A stretch of DNA of 64,000 bases. Source: Desulfobulbaceae bacterium (GTDB taxonomy: Bacteria; Desulfobacterota; Desulfobulbia; Desulfobulbales; Desulfocapsaceae). The DNA lies in NCBI GenBank assembly GCA_026988015.1, contig JALSMA010000086.1, forward strand, positions 1-64,000, written 5' to 3'. Positions 53,429 through 62,639 of this stretch are shown here, one piece after another. The translations under genes were made by a program, and so were the position numbers. Within the stretch, counting starts at the first letter, position 1. Every line of letters begins with the position of its first letter. Under the pieces are notes generated by a model. The model had not been told where the DNA came from, searched no databases, and saw only the letters and a program-made list of their open reading frames with translations.

Positions 53429-54244
53429 ATGAAAAAAACACTCTTTAAAGGAATCGTAGTTTGTCTTTTTATCAGTCTCGCAGTGCTGAGCAGCAATGTT
53501 CAAGCCAGCCCGGGTGCCACCACTGCAGCGGCTTCTCAAAGCCTTGGCGGTGAGGTGGTTGAAACCATGAGTTCAGGCGGCTACACATACATGAAAGTTG
53601 ACACAGGCTCCGAACAGACCTGGGTCGCAATCCCCCAATCCAACATCAAAGTTGGTCAGAAGGTGAACTATCAGCCTGGAATGGTAATGAACAATTTTTC
53701 CAGCAAAACCCTCAACAAGACCTTTGACTCCATCCTCTTTTCTTCAGGCCTTGTTGGTGGAGGCGGTGCCCACGGCGGTATGGCCATGGGTATGCCTGGT
53801 GCCACTGGAGACTCTTTCGCCAATGCAGTTCAGGCTGAAAGTGGCGCAGCTCCCACTGCTGCCCAGGCTTCTACTGCTGGTTCAGGTGGCAGCCTTGGTG
53901 CCATCACCCCTTTTGCAGAGGTCAAAATTGAAAAGGCAGCTGGAGACAATGGTTACACTGTTGGTGAAATTTTTGCCAAAAGTGCAGCACTTCATGGAAA
54001 AACCGTCCGCATCCATGCAAAAGTTGTAAAATTCAGCCCCATGATCATGGGCCGCAACTGGATCCACCTTCAGGATGGAACCGGTGATCCCATGGCTAAC
54101 ACCCATGACCTTGTCGCCACCACCTCCGAGCAGGTAAATGTTGATGACATCATCATCATTGAGGGAGTAATGGCATCCAACAAGGACTTTGGTGCAGGCT
54201 ATAAATACAGTGCAATTATTGAAGATGCGAAAGTTGTAAAATAG
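53429..54244 (+). CDS. exported protein with two OB-fold-like domains
   Basis: The 271-residue protein has a signal peptide (to VQA-SP). A first OB-like unit spans about 38-80 (GEVVETMSSGGYTYMKVDTG, WVAIPQSNIKVGQ). A Gly/Ala-rich linker covers about 108-155, and a second OB-like unit about 175-268 (GKTVRIHAKVVKFSPMIMGR, WIHLQDGTG, DIIIIEGVMASNKDFGAGY). The pattern resembles periplasmic NrfJ-like or YgiW-type proteins. The ligand is unknown. Confidence 0.75.
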   Translation: MKKTLFKGIVVCLFISLAVLSSNVQASPGATTAAASQSLGGEVVETMSSGGYTYMKVDTGSEQTWVAIPQSNIKVGQKVNYQPGMVMNNFSSKTLNKTFDSILFSSGLVGGGGAHGGMAMGMPGATGDSFANAVQAESGAAPTAAQASTAGSGGSLGAITPFAEVKIEKAAGDNGYTVGEIFAKSAALHGKTVRIHAKVVKFSPMIMGRNWIHLQDGTGDPMANTHDLVATTSEQVNVDDIIIIEGVMASNKDFGAGYKYSAIIEDAKVVK

Positions 54245-54285
54245 TGCACGCTTGACTGTGTTTATCCAGCGAGAAGGAGTACAGA

Positions 54286-55221
54286 GTGAAGATTGGTATC
54301 ATTGGCCCCGGTGCCCTCGGCTGCCTCTTTGCCTCCAGACTCTTTCTCGCTGTTGCCACTGCAGAGCAACACAAAGTTCTGCTCATTGATCACAACGCTT
54401 CCCGGGCCGACAGGCTGAATTGTTCTGGAATTATCTATGAAACAGAGGATTCCAGGCAACACCTCAACATACCGGTAAACAGTTGCCCTGAAGACGTCGG
54501 AATACTCGATGTGCTCTTTTCCTGCGTGAAGTCATACGATATTGAAGAGAGTTTACGCTTTGCCGCCCCCCTGACAGCAACTTCCACGTTGCTTGTATTT
54601 CTTCAAAACGGTATCAGCCACCTCAACTATTCCCAAATGCCCCTTTCCGCCACCCCCGTTTTTGCCACAAGTTCTGAAGGGGCAACCCTACTGGCTCCCG
54701 GTCATGTAAAACATGCGGGCCGTGGCCAAACCTATCTGGGATTTTATGACTCCGGGGCGCAGCAACATAACAGTCACCTCTATCAAGTGCTTGCCCTGCT
54801 GCAAAAAGGCGGTATCAGCAGCAGTGTTTCATCTGACATTTGCTCCAGAATATGGGCCAAACTCCTTATCAATGTCGGCATCAATGCCCTCACCGCAATC
54901 CACAACCGGAGCAACGGCTTTCTTCTCACTTCACCCGGTATCCTGACCGAGCTAAAAGCGCTTGTCCTTGAAGCCACCCGGGTAGCAGAGGCCATGGGAA
55001 TAACAATCCGTGAGGATCCAGTTCAGGCCACAATCAGTGTCTGTAAAAATACAGCCGCCAACATCTCATCCATGCTTCAAGATGTGCGCGCCGGACGTGC
55101 CACTGAAATTGACGCAATAAACGGGGCAGTTACCATGCTTGGCAGAAAACTCGGCATCGCCACCCCATACAATGATGCAATCGTGGCCAGGATTCGATCA
55201 ATACAGGAGCATTACCAATGA
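54286..55221 (+). CDS. ketopantoate reductase family (PanE/ApbA)
   Basis: The 311-residue protein starts at GTG (AAGGAG, 6 nt spacing). It has a Rossmann start (MKIGIIGPGALGCLFA) and the PanE C-terminal domain with Lys in RIWAKLLINVGINALTAI and EIDAINGAV. It should reduce 2-dehydropantoate to pantoate with NADPH for pantothenate synthesis; other 2-oxo acids are possible. The next two genes overlap or abut it, forming a PanE-HAD-Nudix operon. Confidence 0.88.
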   Translation: MKIGIIGPGALGCLFASRLFLAVATAEQHKVLLIDHNASRADRLNCSGIIYETEDSRQHLNIPVNSCPEDVGILDVLFSCVKSYDIEESLRFAAPLTATSTLLVFLQNGISHLNYSQMPLSATPVFATSSEGATLLAPGHVKHAGRGQTYLGFYDSGAQQHNSHLYQVLALLQKGGISSSVSSDICSRIWAKLLINVGINALTAIHNRSNGFLLTSPGILTELKALVLEATRVAEAMGITIREDPVQATISVCKNTAANISSMLQDVRAGRATEIDAINGAVTMLGRKLGIATPYNDAIVARIRSIQEHYQ

Positions 55222-55796
55222 ACATTAACAGTAACGAAATAGGATTTGACCTCGACGGTGTTATTGCCGACACGGGAGAAGCCTTTGTTCGCATCGCCTG
55301 TGAGGAATACGACCACTGCTCCTTTCGGCTGGAAGATATCACCAGTTTTCAGGTTGAGAGCTGCCTGTCCATCCCCACGGAACAGGTGGAGCAGATTTTT
55401 TATACCATCCTCAAGGACTCTCTGGGGGTGGGGCTCAAACCCAATCCCGGCGCGGTTGAAGTAATCAGCTCCATGGCACAGCAGGCCACAGTGACAATCA
55501 TCACCGCACGCCCCATCGAGAAACCAGTAATTGACTGGCTGGAACACCACTTCTCTGAGGAGACATGCTCCCAGATAAACCTTGTGGCAATGGGAGACCA
55601 TGACGACAAGGCACGCTACATCAGAGATCACAGCCTCAACTACTTTATCGATGACCGGATAGAAACCTGCCTTCAGCTGGCAACAACAGGTATCACCCCC
55701 ATTGTCTATAATCAGCCGTGGAATCAGAGCAGCCATGACCTGAAGACAGTCAACAACTGGCATGAAATCAATAATCTACTGAGTCAACCAGAGTAA
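55218..55796 (+). CDS. HAD-family 5'-nucleotidase-like protein
   Basis: The 192-residue protein has HAD motif [10 protein letters not shown], motif II Thr in VTIITARP, motif III Lys in DDKARY and motif [11 protein letters not shown]. This order fits the 5'(3')-deoxyribonucleotidase (NT5C)-like branch. The substrate is probably a small phosphate ester. The ATG overlaps the PanE stop (ATGA), indicating coupled translation. Confidence 0.82.
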   Translation: MNINSNEIGFDLDGVIADTGEAFVRIACEEYDHCSFRLEDITSFQVESCLSIPTEQVEQIFYTILKDSLGVGLKPNPGAVEVISSMAQQATVTIITARPIEKPVIDWLEHHFSEETCSQINLVAMGDHDDKARYIRDHSLNYFIDDRIETCLQLATTGITPIVYNQPWNQSSHDLKTVNNWHEINNLLSQPE

Positions 55797-55798
55797 CC

Positions 55799-56269
55799 AT
55801 GCGTTGCCCCCATTGTCAAAGAGAGATTCATGTCTACAAAAATCCTGTACCAACCGTTGATATCATCATTGAGATTGCCGACACAATCGTCCTCATCAAG
55901 CGTAAAAACCCTCCCCATGGCTGGGCCTTGCCAGGAGGTTTTGTTGATTACGGTGAGTCTTATGAAACAGCAGCGAAAAGGGAAGCAGAGGAAGAAACGG
56001 GGCTTGCAGTGAGTAACCTGCAACAGTTTAGAACCTACTCAGACCCGACACGAGACCCGCGCCAGCACACTGCCTCAACGGTATTTACAGCCACAGCAGA
56101 GAGCCCCCCGACAGCAGGAGATGATGCAGCAGAAGCCGCTTTATTTACAGAGGAAAACCTGCCGCAACTGGTCTTTGACCATGGCAGAATAGTTGCGGAT
56201 TATTTTCTTTCTAAGAAAAAAAGAACTTGCAAAAGGGAGAATGAGACACTGCGGAAGCAACCTTACTGA
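55799..56269 (+). CDS. Nudix hydrolase with N-terminal zinc ribbon
   Basis: The 156-residue protein carries a full Nudix box, [18 protein letters not shown] followed by EEETGL, at about residues 47-69. An N-terminal CPHC pair suggests half a zinc ribbon. Related proteins hydrolyse ADP-ribose or NADH-like dinucleotides. It starts 2 bp after the HAD gene. The C-terminal tail is basic ([10 protein letters not shown]). Confidence 0.9.
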   Translation: MRCPHCQREIHVYKNPVPTVDIIIEIADTIVLIKRKNPPHGWALPGGFVDYGESYETAAKREAEEETGLAVSNLQQFRTYSDPTRDPRQHTASTVFTATAESPPTAGDDAAEAALFTEENLPQLVFDHGRIVADYFLSKKKRTCKRENETLRKQPY

Positions 56270-56427
56270 AAAAACCACTGCAGCAGAAAAAAGGTCCCGA
56301 GTCCTGCGCCCGCAGAACTGTAGAGCATCAGTCAGGGCATACATTCACTGCCATACTTTCTGGCAATGATTGCAAAGGTGGCAATGGCTGCCACCCCTGC
56401 TATTATCATAAAAATCAGACTTTGCAT
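56263..56427 (-). CDS. candidate micro-selenoprotein: two-helix membrane ORF with in-frame UGA
   Basis: An ATG 9 bp after the typA stop opens a frame of 31 codons, a TGA (56332-56334), 22 more codons and TAA. Both halves are hydrophobic helices ([18 protein letters not shown], then [18 protein letters not shown]), joined by SECMP-UGA-LML, so they look like one two-helix protein. From 12 nt after the UGA, AGTTCTGC and GCAGGACT pair (8 bp, one wobble) around a GGGC loop (56300-56319). The loop begins 20 nt after the UGA with a G, within the limits known for bacterial SECIS elements. Alternatives are a nonsense mutation or a real stop after a 31-residue protein. I know no homologue. Confidence 0.45.
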
Positions 56428-56436
56428 AATTGTCTT

Positions 56437-58236
56437 TTATCCCCGGATACGCACTCCACTCTTTTTGCGCAGCCGAATTGACTTAGGAGTAACCTCAACC
56501 AGCTCATCATCGTTGATATAAGCAATACAGTCTTCAAGGGTCATCTCAACAGGAGGGGTCAACACAACGGCCTCATCAGATCCGGAGGCGCGCATGTTGG
56601 TGAGTTTTTTACCCTTTGCCGGATTCACAACCAGGTCTGTTGCCCGGCAGTGCTCACCCAAAATCTGTCCCTGATACATTGGAGACCCCGGCCCTACAAA
56701 AAGTTTACCACGATCCTGCAGATTAAACAAAGCATAAGCAACAGAGGTACAGGGTTCTTTCACCACCAGCACACCGTTAATACGGTTCTTGATCTCTCCA
56801 GCCCATGGACCATACTCTGCGAAAACATAGCTCATCATACCCATTCCCTTGGTATCAGTCATAAATTCTGAGCGATAACCAAGAAGCCCGCGGGTAGGAA
56901 TCTTGAACTTGAGACGAACCATACCATTCTGGGTGGTCATCTCTTCCATCTGGCCGCGCAGCTTCCCGAGTTTTTCAATAACAGGCCCCTGGTACTGTTC
57001 ATCAACATCAACGGTGAGTTCCTCATAAGGTTCAAGGGTTTCACCATCTTTTTCAATAAGAATAACCTGCGGTCTGGTCACCTGCATCTCATAATCCTCA
57101 CGTCTCATTTTCTCGATGAGAATAGAGAGATGCAGCTCACCACGCCCGGAAACCCTGAATCCCACAGCATCAGTAAGTGGTTCATACTGCAGAGCAACAT
57201 CGGCAAGTGTTTCCCGCTTGAGTCTGTCCTCAATGTGACGGGAGGTAACAAACTTCCCTTCCTTTCCGGCAAATGGCGAATCATTGGGGATAAAGTTCAT
57301 GGAGATGGTGGGAGGATCAATATCAATGAGCGGCAATGGATGCGGATCATCAGGGTCGGTGAAGGTTACTCCCACGGTCACATCTTCCATTCCGGCAACA
57401 GCAACTATCTCGCCGGTGGTTGCTGTCTCTGTGGGGATCTTCTCATCACAGGAGAAACGATAAATTTTGGTAATACGGATCGGTTTGATACTCCCGTCAC
57501 GACGGGCAACCACAACCGGCTGGTTAATAGAGAGGTGACCATTTACCACCTTACCGATTCCAAGGCGTCCAAGATAAGGGGAGTAGTCAATGGTTCCAAC
57601 CTGCATCTGCAGGGAAGCATCAGCTGATCCGACAGGGGCGGGAATATGGTCAACGATCATCTGGGAAACCACATGCATGTCACCGTCCCCGACTTTGGAG
57701 TCAGTATGCTCTTTCAGGGCATAACCCTCTTTGGCAGAAGCGAATACAACGGGAAAATCCAGTACATCATCCGGGGCGTTAAGCTTTACAAAGAGGTCAA
57801 ATACCTGATCCACAACCCAATCACAACGGGCTGCTGGCTTATCAATTTTGTTAATCACAACAATAACCGGGAGATGGTTTTCCAGGGCCTTTTTCAAAAC
57901 AAAATAAGTCTGCGGCATGGGGCCTTCCTGAGCATCAACCACCAGGAGTGCACCATCTGCCATCCTGAGAACACGCTCTACCTGGCCACCGAAATCAGCA
58001 TGGCCGGGGGTATCGATGATATTGATCCAGAAGTCCTTGTACTCGTAGGAACCATTCTTTGCGGTGATGGTGATACCACGCTCCCGTTCCAGATCCCCGG
58101 AATCCATCATACGTTCCGCAACACGCTCGTTTTCCCTGAACATACCTGAATGTTTAAATAACTCATCAACGAGAGTTGTTTTGCCATGGTCAACATGAGC
58201 GATAATAGCAACGTTCCGAATTTTATCCTGTTCCAT
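56437..58236 (-). CDS. typA: TypA/BipA ribosome-associated GTPase
   Basis: From ATG 58236 (GAGG, 6 nt spacing) the protein has 599 residues. It shows G1 AHVDHGKTTL, switch II DTPGHADFGGQVERVL, G4 NKIDKPAARCDW and the C-terminal TypA end RDRGKLFVGPGSPMYQGQIL. BipA aids ribosome assembly and stress adaptation at low temperature. The start upstream at 58356 runs through an inverted repeat and a terminator and is rejected. The leader holds a hairpin with a T-run right before the ribosome site. Confidence 0.96.
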   Translation of the reverse strand: MEQDKIRNVAIIAHVDHGKTTLVDELFKHSGMFRENERVAERMMDSGDLERERGITITAKNGSYEYKDFWINIIDTPGHADFGGQVERVLRMADGALLVVDAQEGPMPQTYFVLKKALENHLPVIVVINKIDKPAARCDWVVDQVFDLFVKLNAPDDVLDFPVVFASAKEGYALKEHTDSKVGDGDMHVVSQMIVDHIPAPVGSADASLQMQVGTIDYSPYLGRLGIGKVVNGHLSINQPVVVARRDGSIKPIRITKIYRFSCDEKIPTETATTGEIVAVAGMEDVTVGVTFTDPDDPHPLPLIDIDPPTISMNFIPNDSPFAGKEGKFVTSRHIEDRLKRETLADVALQYEPLTDAVGFRVSGRGELHLSILIEKMRREDYEMQVTRPQVILIEKDGETLEPYEELTVDVDEQYQGPVIEKLGKLRGQMEEMTTQNGMVRLKFKIPTRGLLGYRSEFMTDTKGMGMMSYVFAEYGPWAGEIKNRINGVLVVKEPCTSVAYALFNLQDRGKLFVGPGSPMYQGQILGEHCRATDLVVNPAKGKKLTNMRASGSDEAVVLTPPVEMTLEDCIAYINDDELVEVTPKSIRLRKKSGVRIRG

Positions 58237-58248
58237 CTTATGCCTCGT

Positions 58249-58286
58249 AAAAAAGAAAAAAGCACCCAGCCGTATGCGGATGCTTT
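58249..58286 (-). terminator. terminator-like hairpin in the typA leader (possible attenuator)
   Basis: On the minus strand AAAGCATCC and GGGTGCTTT pair (9 pairs, one wobble, 10-nt loop), then TTTTTTCTTTTTT. The T-run ends 3 nt before GAGG of the typA ribosome site, leaving no room for a promoter between, so typA mRNA must read through it. Confidence 0.65.
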
Positions 58287-58307
58287 GAATGAATTTCATT
58301 ATATCCG

Positions 58308-58362
58308 GAATCCGTGATGACAGAGTCACTCGCCTCCTTTCTGGATGGACGATCACAGATTC
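58308..58362. repeat. short inverted repeat resembling family 1 ends
   Basis: GAATCCGTGAT and ATCACAGATTC face each other across 33 nt. Both match the family 1 termini, but the usual core is missing, so it is a deleted copy. In the typA leader RNA the two arms could form a stem. Confidence 0.55.
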
Positions 58363-58390
58363 AGGTATTTTTTGGATTGAAAAATTTCAC

Positions 58391-58419
58391 AGAATAACAA
58401 AACCTCAAGAACTTGGCAA
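58391..58419 (-). promoter_or_regulatory. possible sigma-70 promoter of typA
   Basis: On the minus strand TTGCCA, a 17-bp spacer and TATTCT. It lies upstream of the short inverted repeat and the attenuator-like hairpin, and would give a leader of about 150 nt. Confidence 0.4.
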
Positions 58420-58429
58420 GGAAATTAAA

Positions 58430-59779
58430 TCAGAGAGCTTCAAGGATTTTTCTTCGTCCAGCCGCGGAACGTTTCAACACAGAAACGGCCTCATCGACAT
58501 AATCGAATACCTGTGCCTGCTTCCCCTTTGCCGGACGCATTATACGCCCCAGCACCTGCAGTAGCCGCCCCTCAAAAGTGATCGGGGTTGTTAGAAACAG
58601 ATTACTGAGACCGGGGCAGTCAAAGCCTTCACCGATAAGCTGTAAAGTCGCCACCAGCACCTTCACCCTTCCTGACTGCACATCGGCAACAACTGCGGCC
58701 CGCTGCTCAGCAGATGTCTTGCCGATAAGTAACGCCACGGCAACCCCGCGCCGTTTCAGACCGTCTTCAAAGATCCGGCAATGAGAAATACGATCGGATA
58801 CCAGCAATTGAATACCGCTGTTCCTGCGCCTGCTCTCCCGCACCACATCATCAATTATCTGCTGATTACGCGCGGCATCTTTGATCAATGCAGCAATAAG
58901 GGGTTGATAGTCACCACGATATCGATAGCGAAAAACAGTTTTACAGCGCACCAGACTTGGTTTGACAATGGCTCCGCTTGCCTGGAGTTCCGCCTGATCC
59001 ACCTTGTGGAACTGGTCCCCCATGTAAAAACTAATCAGCCGCGTCAACCCTTCGTCACTGCGAAATGCAGTGGCCGAAAGCCCGAGCAGGTAGTGGCCGC
59101 TGAAGCTTCCTACCACATCGGTAAACAAGGTAGCTGGCACACGGTGACACTCATCCACAACCAGATGTCCAAATCGAGAAGCCAACTCTTGGAACCTTTT
59201 TCTGGCAGTATTAACAATGGCAATGGACACTGGAGCCACCTCAAAATGGCCATCTCCAATCAGGCCCGGCTCAAGTCTCAGAAACTCCCTTACTCTTTCC
59301 TGCCACTGATACAACAGTTCCCTAGTGTGAACCACAATAAGAGTCGGCTGACGGCGCGCTGCAATAATTGCCAGGGCCATCACCGTTTTGCCACTGCCGG
59401 TTCCGGCCTCCAGCACACCGAAGGAGCGTTTCTCGGCTGCCACAACAGCCGCCTCCTGATAGGGCCGCAAAACACCATGAAAAGCAGTGTCCATCTCTTC
59501 AAGAAGCAGACGTTTATCGTGTATCAGCGGAGTTTCCCGGAAAAATTCACGGCACAGCAACACCGCCTGGTTGGCAAACCCCCTTGGAAAACGCAGGCCG
59601 TCAGGTACCGACTGGTAATATTTCAAGGTGGGTTTTATCTTATTCCCTACCCAGCGGCCATATTTTTTAGCTGCCACATATTTGGGATTATCAATGGTAA
59701 GCCGAGCTGTAAACTCCTTTTCCAGGGAGAAGGGTATATCCTCAAGGAGACAGTCGGCAGCGATGGTTAGAGTTGGCAT
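58430..59779 (-). CDS. superfamily 2 DNA/RNA helicase (XPB/UvrB-type core)
   Basis: From ATG 59779 the protein has 449 residues. Motif I is EAGTGSGKTVMAL, motif II VVDECHRVP (DECH), motif III LGLSATAFR, motif VI QVLGRIMRPAKGK. The N-terminal 100 residues (TLTIAADCLLEDIPFSLEKE) are not recognised. It resembles stand-alone SF2 helicases of the XPB/RadD type that may act in DNA repair or restriction. No methylase or nuclease is next to it. Start choice is uncertain, as no good ribosome site is seen. Confidence 0.85.
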   Translation of the reverse strand: MPTLTIAADCLLEDIPFSLEKEFTARLTIDNPKYVAAKKYGRWVGNKIKPTLKYYQSVPDGLRFPRGFANQAVLLCREFFRETPLIHDKRLLLEEMDTAFHGVLRPYQEAAVVAAEKRSFGVLEAGTGSGKTVMALAIIAARRQPTLIVVHTRELLYQWQERVREFLRLEPGLIGDGHFEVAPVSIAIVNTARKRFQELASRFGHLVVDECHRVPATLFTDVVGSFSGHYLLGLSATAFRSDEGLTRLISFYMGDQFHKVDQAELQASGAIVKPSLVRCKTVFRYRYRGDYQPLIAALIKDAARNQQIIDDVVRESRRRNSGIQLLVSDRISHCRIFEDGLKRRGVAVALLIGKTSAEQRAAVVADVQSGRVKVLVATLQLIGEGFDCPGLSNLFLTTPITFEGRLLQVLGRIMRPAKGKQAQVFDYVDEAVSVLKRSAAGRRKILEAL

Positions 59780-59983
59780 GGTACACTTTTGTTTTGACAA
59801 CATATTGTAATGCAAACAGAGCATTCACAAGCAGCTATGGTTAAATAAGATCTCCCACATCCCTTCAGGGCGAATTCAGGTTGATTATCTACAAGGTCTG
59901 TGGCATTTCTAGAAAGGTGTCTGTCCATTATGAGTTTTTTCTCTACATTGAGCCCCCAGGAAAACCCCAACCACAGGAACTGT

Positions 59984-60604
59984 ATGAATCTCAAAAAAAC
60001 CTTTTTCATCCTTCTCTTTGTCCTGCTCTCTGCCTCTCTCTCCCGGGCAGAACCCAAACAGCAGGCAATCACCATGAATTTCCCCGCAAACATTGTTCAG
60101 GACGTTCTCACCAAAAGTCTGCCGTTGCAGCTAGCGATTGATTCCAACACCATACTCGGTTCAGTTTCCATCGACACCATTAAAGAACTGAAAATACACA
60201 AAAATAAACTTTCAGGACACGTCACCCTAAGCGGCCACAAACTTAACTTGGTGACCACCATAGCCGGCCATAATCTCCGCATGAAAATAGGCAGCCTCAC
60301 CATGAATTTTCAGTGTGACGCCACCATCCGCTTCGATGCTGCATCACAGACCCTTTACATCCGACCGCTTATCACAGAGCTGCAATCTACCGGAACCGAA
60401 CAGGCCGATATCGCCTCGACCATTGTTCTGCTGTTTAACAATCAGGAATTCCCGATTTCCCTCGGAAATTTCAAGCCAATCACCCGAAAAACAGGGGACA
60501 AAAGCCTGACTTTCACAATGAACATAAATGAAGTAAACCTGCAACCGGATAATCTGCTCCTCAGCATTATCCCAGCCATCGAAGTCAGAAGAAAAACAAA
60601 CTGA
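59984..60604 (+). CDS. secreted hypothetical protein
   Basis: From ATG 59984 (AGGAA upstream) the protein has 206 residues with a clear signal peptide (NLKKTFFILLFVLLSASLSR, then AEP). The mature part is built of alternating strands (GSVSIDTIKELKIHKNKL, GHVTLSGHKLNLVTTIAG), resembling YceB/DUF1439-like lipid-binding folds, but I cannot confirm the family. No lipobox is present. It is followed after 124 bp by the duplicated binding protein. Confidence 0.65.
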   Translation: MNLKKTFFILLFVLLSASLSRAEPKQQAITMNFPANIVQDVLTKSLPLQLAIDSNTILGSVSIDTIKELKIHKNKLSGHVTLSGHKLNLVTTIAGHNLRMKIGSLTMNFQCDATIRFDAASQTLYIRPLITELQSTGTEQADIASTIVLLFNNQEFPISLGNFKPITRKTGDKSLTFTMNINEVNLQPDNLLLSIIPAIEVRRKTN

Positions 60605-60728
60605 TCTCCGCCACTCAGATTCAGAGAGAAACGAGGCTCACTGTTTGACTTTTCCACACAAAGATGGATACAATAAGGGGTACTGGCAGCTGGCACCAAT
60701 CACAGCAAATCACTGACAAGGATCAAAG

Positions 60729-62633
60729 ATGAGGCACAAAAAACTAATCTGTTGTACGCTGTGCCTGCTCATCTTTTTTTTCTGCATTCCCACAACCACC
60801 TTTGCCGCTAAAAAGATACTCTATATAGACTCCTATTTTCCGACCTATCAATGGAGTGCCGGTATAACCGCCGGTATCCAGTCCATCCTTGAAGACCGTA
60901 ATGATATCGAATTAAAGATCTTTCGCATGGACACCAAGCGAAACCAGTCGGAAGAGCACATACAAGCCATTGCCCTCACAGCTAGGGACCTTATTCTATC
61001 CTGGCAACCGGATCTTATCATCGCCTCAGATGATAATGCCTCAAAATATCTCATTGCTCCCTGGTTCAAAAACTCCGATATCCCCGTTGTATTCTGTGGC
61101 CTGAACTGGGATGCCACAGTCTACGGTTTCCCAACCAGGAACATAACCGGTATGGTGGAAGTATCCCATGCCAACTCAATAATCAATACCCTGAAACCCT
61201 TTGCAAGTGGCAACAGGATAGGCTTTCTGGCCGCAGATACCATTACTGAGCACAAAGAGATTCAGAACATCTCAAAACGTTTTGGCATCCAATTCAACTT
61301 CCGCTTTGCACGAACATTTGATGAGCTGAAACAGGCCTTCCTGGATTTGCAGCAGGAAACCGACATGATTCTCCTTCAGGAATGTCGCTCCGTGACAGGA
61401 TTCAACCATAAAGAGATGATAAAATTTGTCCTGAAAAACATACAAATACCAACTGGAACAACCCACAAGTTCCTCAAGCACTATGTTTTGGTTACACATG
61501 CCAAACTTGCAGAGGAACAAGGACACTACGCAGCAGAAACAGCTCTGAAAATCCTCAGTGGAATCCCTCCGTCAGAGATCCCTGTCGCCTACAACAAGAA
61601 AGCAACAATATATCTCAACATGTCCATTGCCCGAACACTCGGGATCAAATTCCCCATGGCGCTTCTTGAAAATGCCCACCTAACCAGCACGGATCTCCCC
61701 AAAGTTCTGTACATAAATTCCTACCACAAGGGATACCAGTGGAGCGATGACGTAGAGAAAGGGCTTCTGAAGGCACTCCATATCAAAAGTAGAGCAGATG
61801 GTTCCCTCGACACTTCCAACAGTGAGGTTGATTTCAGATTGTTTCGGATGGATACCAAACTGAACAAGTCCCAGACATTCATTGAGCAGTCAGTCCAGAC
61901 GGCCAGGGACATTATAGAAAGTTGGAAACCTGATATAGTCGTTTTCAGTGATGACAATGCTGCAAAATACCTCATCGAACCTTTTTATAAGAAAAGCAGC
62001 TTCCCCATTGTATTCTGCGGCCTCAACTGGGATGCCAAAATATACAACTTCCCCCGGGAGACCACTACAGGAATGGTCGAAGTCGACCCCATCATGGAGA
62101 CTATTGACCTATTAAAACTCTATGCAAAAGGAAAACGGCTGGGCTATATCGGCAGCGACAACCTCTCCAACCAAAAGAGTCTCGAGAATTTCAGAAAACA
62201 ACTTGGATTGCAGTTCTCCAGCGGTAAACTGCTTCGCGACCTGAAAAGCTGGAAAAAACAATATGTCCGTATCCAGGATAAGGTCGACATGCTCATCTGG
62301 CTTACAGCCAACGATCTTCCCGGCTGGGATCAAGAAAAAATCCATACGTTTATCCTGGCCAACACCAGAATTCCCACGGGCAGTATGGGGGAGCACCTTG
62401 TCTCCTACACCCTCCTCGGCAACGTCAAAATTGCTGCGGAACAAGGTTGGTGGGCGGGAAACACTGTACTTCAGATACTTGATGGTACCGCACCCTCCGC
62501 CATAGCGGAAACAACGAACCGACAATCAAAGCTCTACCTGAACATGCCCCTGGCCAAAAAAATGAACATCAAGTTCCCCATGTCTCTCCTGGAAAAAGCA
62601 ACTTTTGTTAAAAACCAATCACAGCAAAAATAA
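60729..62633 (+). CDS. tandem-duplicated periplasmic ABC-type substrate-binding protein
   Basis: The 634-residue protein has a signal peptide (to FAA-KK) and two full copies of a periplasmic-binding domain (about 27-320 and 328-620). Each starts with KxLYI(D/N)SY...YQWS and carries FRMDTK-N-S, SDDNA-KYLI-P, FCGLNWDA, FP--TTGMVEV and LYLNM--A--. This is the ABC_sub_bind-like family, normally one copy per protein. No transporter genes adjoin. Instead a sensor kinase starts 7 bp later, so it probably works as a periplasmic sensor for that kinase. The ligand is unknown. Confidence 0.88.
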   Translation: MRHKKLICCTLCLLIFFFCIPTTTFAAKKILYIDSYFPTYQWSAGITAGIQSILEDRNDIELKIFRMDTKRNQSEEHIQAIALTARDLILSWQPDLIIASDDNASKYLIAPWFKNSDIPVVFCGLNWDATVYGFPTRNITGMVEVSHANSIINTLKPFASGNRIGFLAADTITEHKEIQNISKRFGIQFNFRFARTFDELKQAFLDLQQETDMILLQECRSVTGFNHKEMIKFVLKNIQIPTGTTHKFLKHYVLVTHAKLAEEQGHYAAETALKILSGIPPSEIPVAYNKKATIYLNMSIARTLGIKFPMALLENAHLTSTDLPKVLYINSYHKGYQWSDDVEKGLLKALHIKSRADGSLDTSNSEVDFRLFRMDTKLNKSQTFIEQSVQTARDIIESWKPDIVVFSDDNAAKYLIEPFYKKSSFPIVFCGLNWDAKIYNFPRETTTGMVEVDPIMETIDLLKLYAKGKRLGYIGSDNLSNQKSLENFRKQLGLQFSSGKLLRDLKSWKKQYVRIQDKVDMLIWLTANDLPGWDQEKIHTFILANTRIPTGSMGEHLVSYTLLGNVKIAAEQGWWAGNTVLQILDGTAPSAIAETTNRQSKLYLNMPLAKKMNIKFPMSLLEKATFVKNQSQQK

Positions 62634-62639
62634 GCCCTC

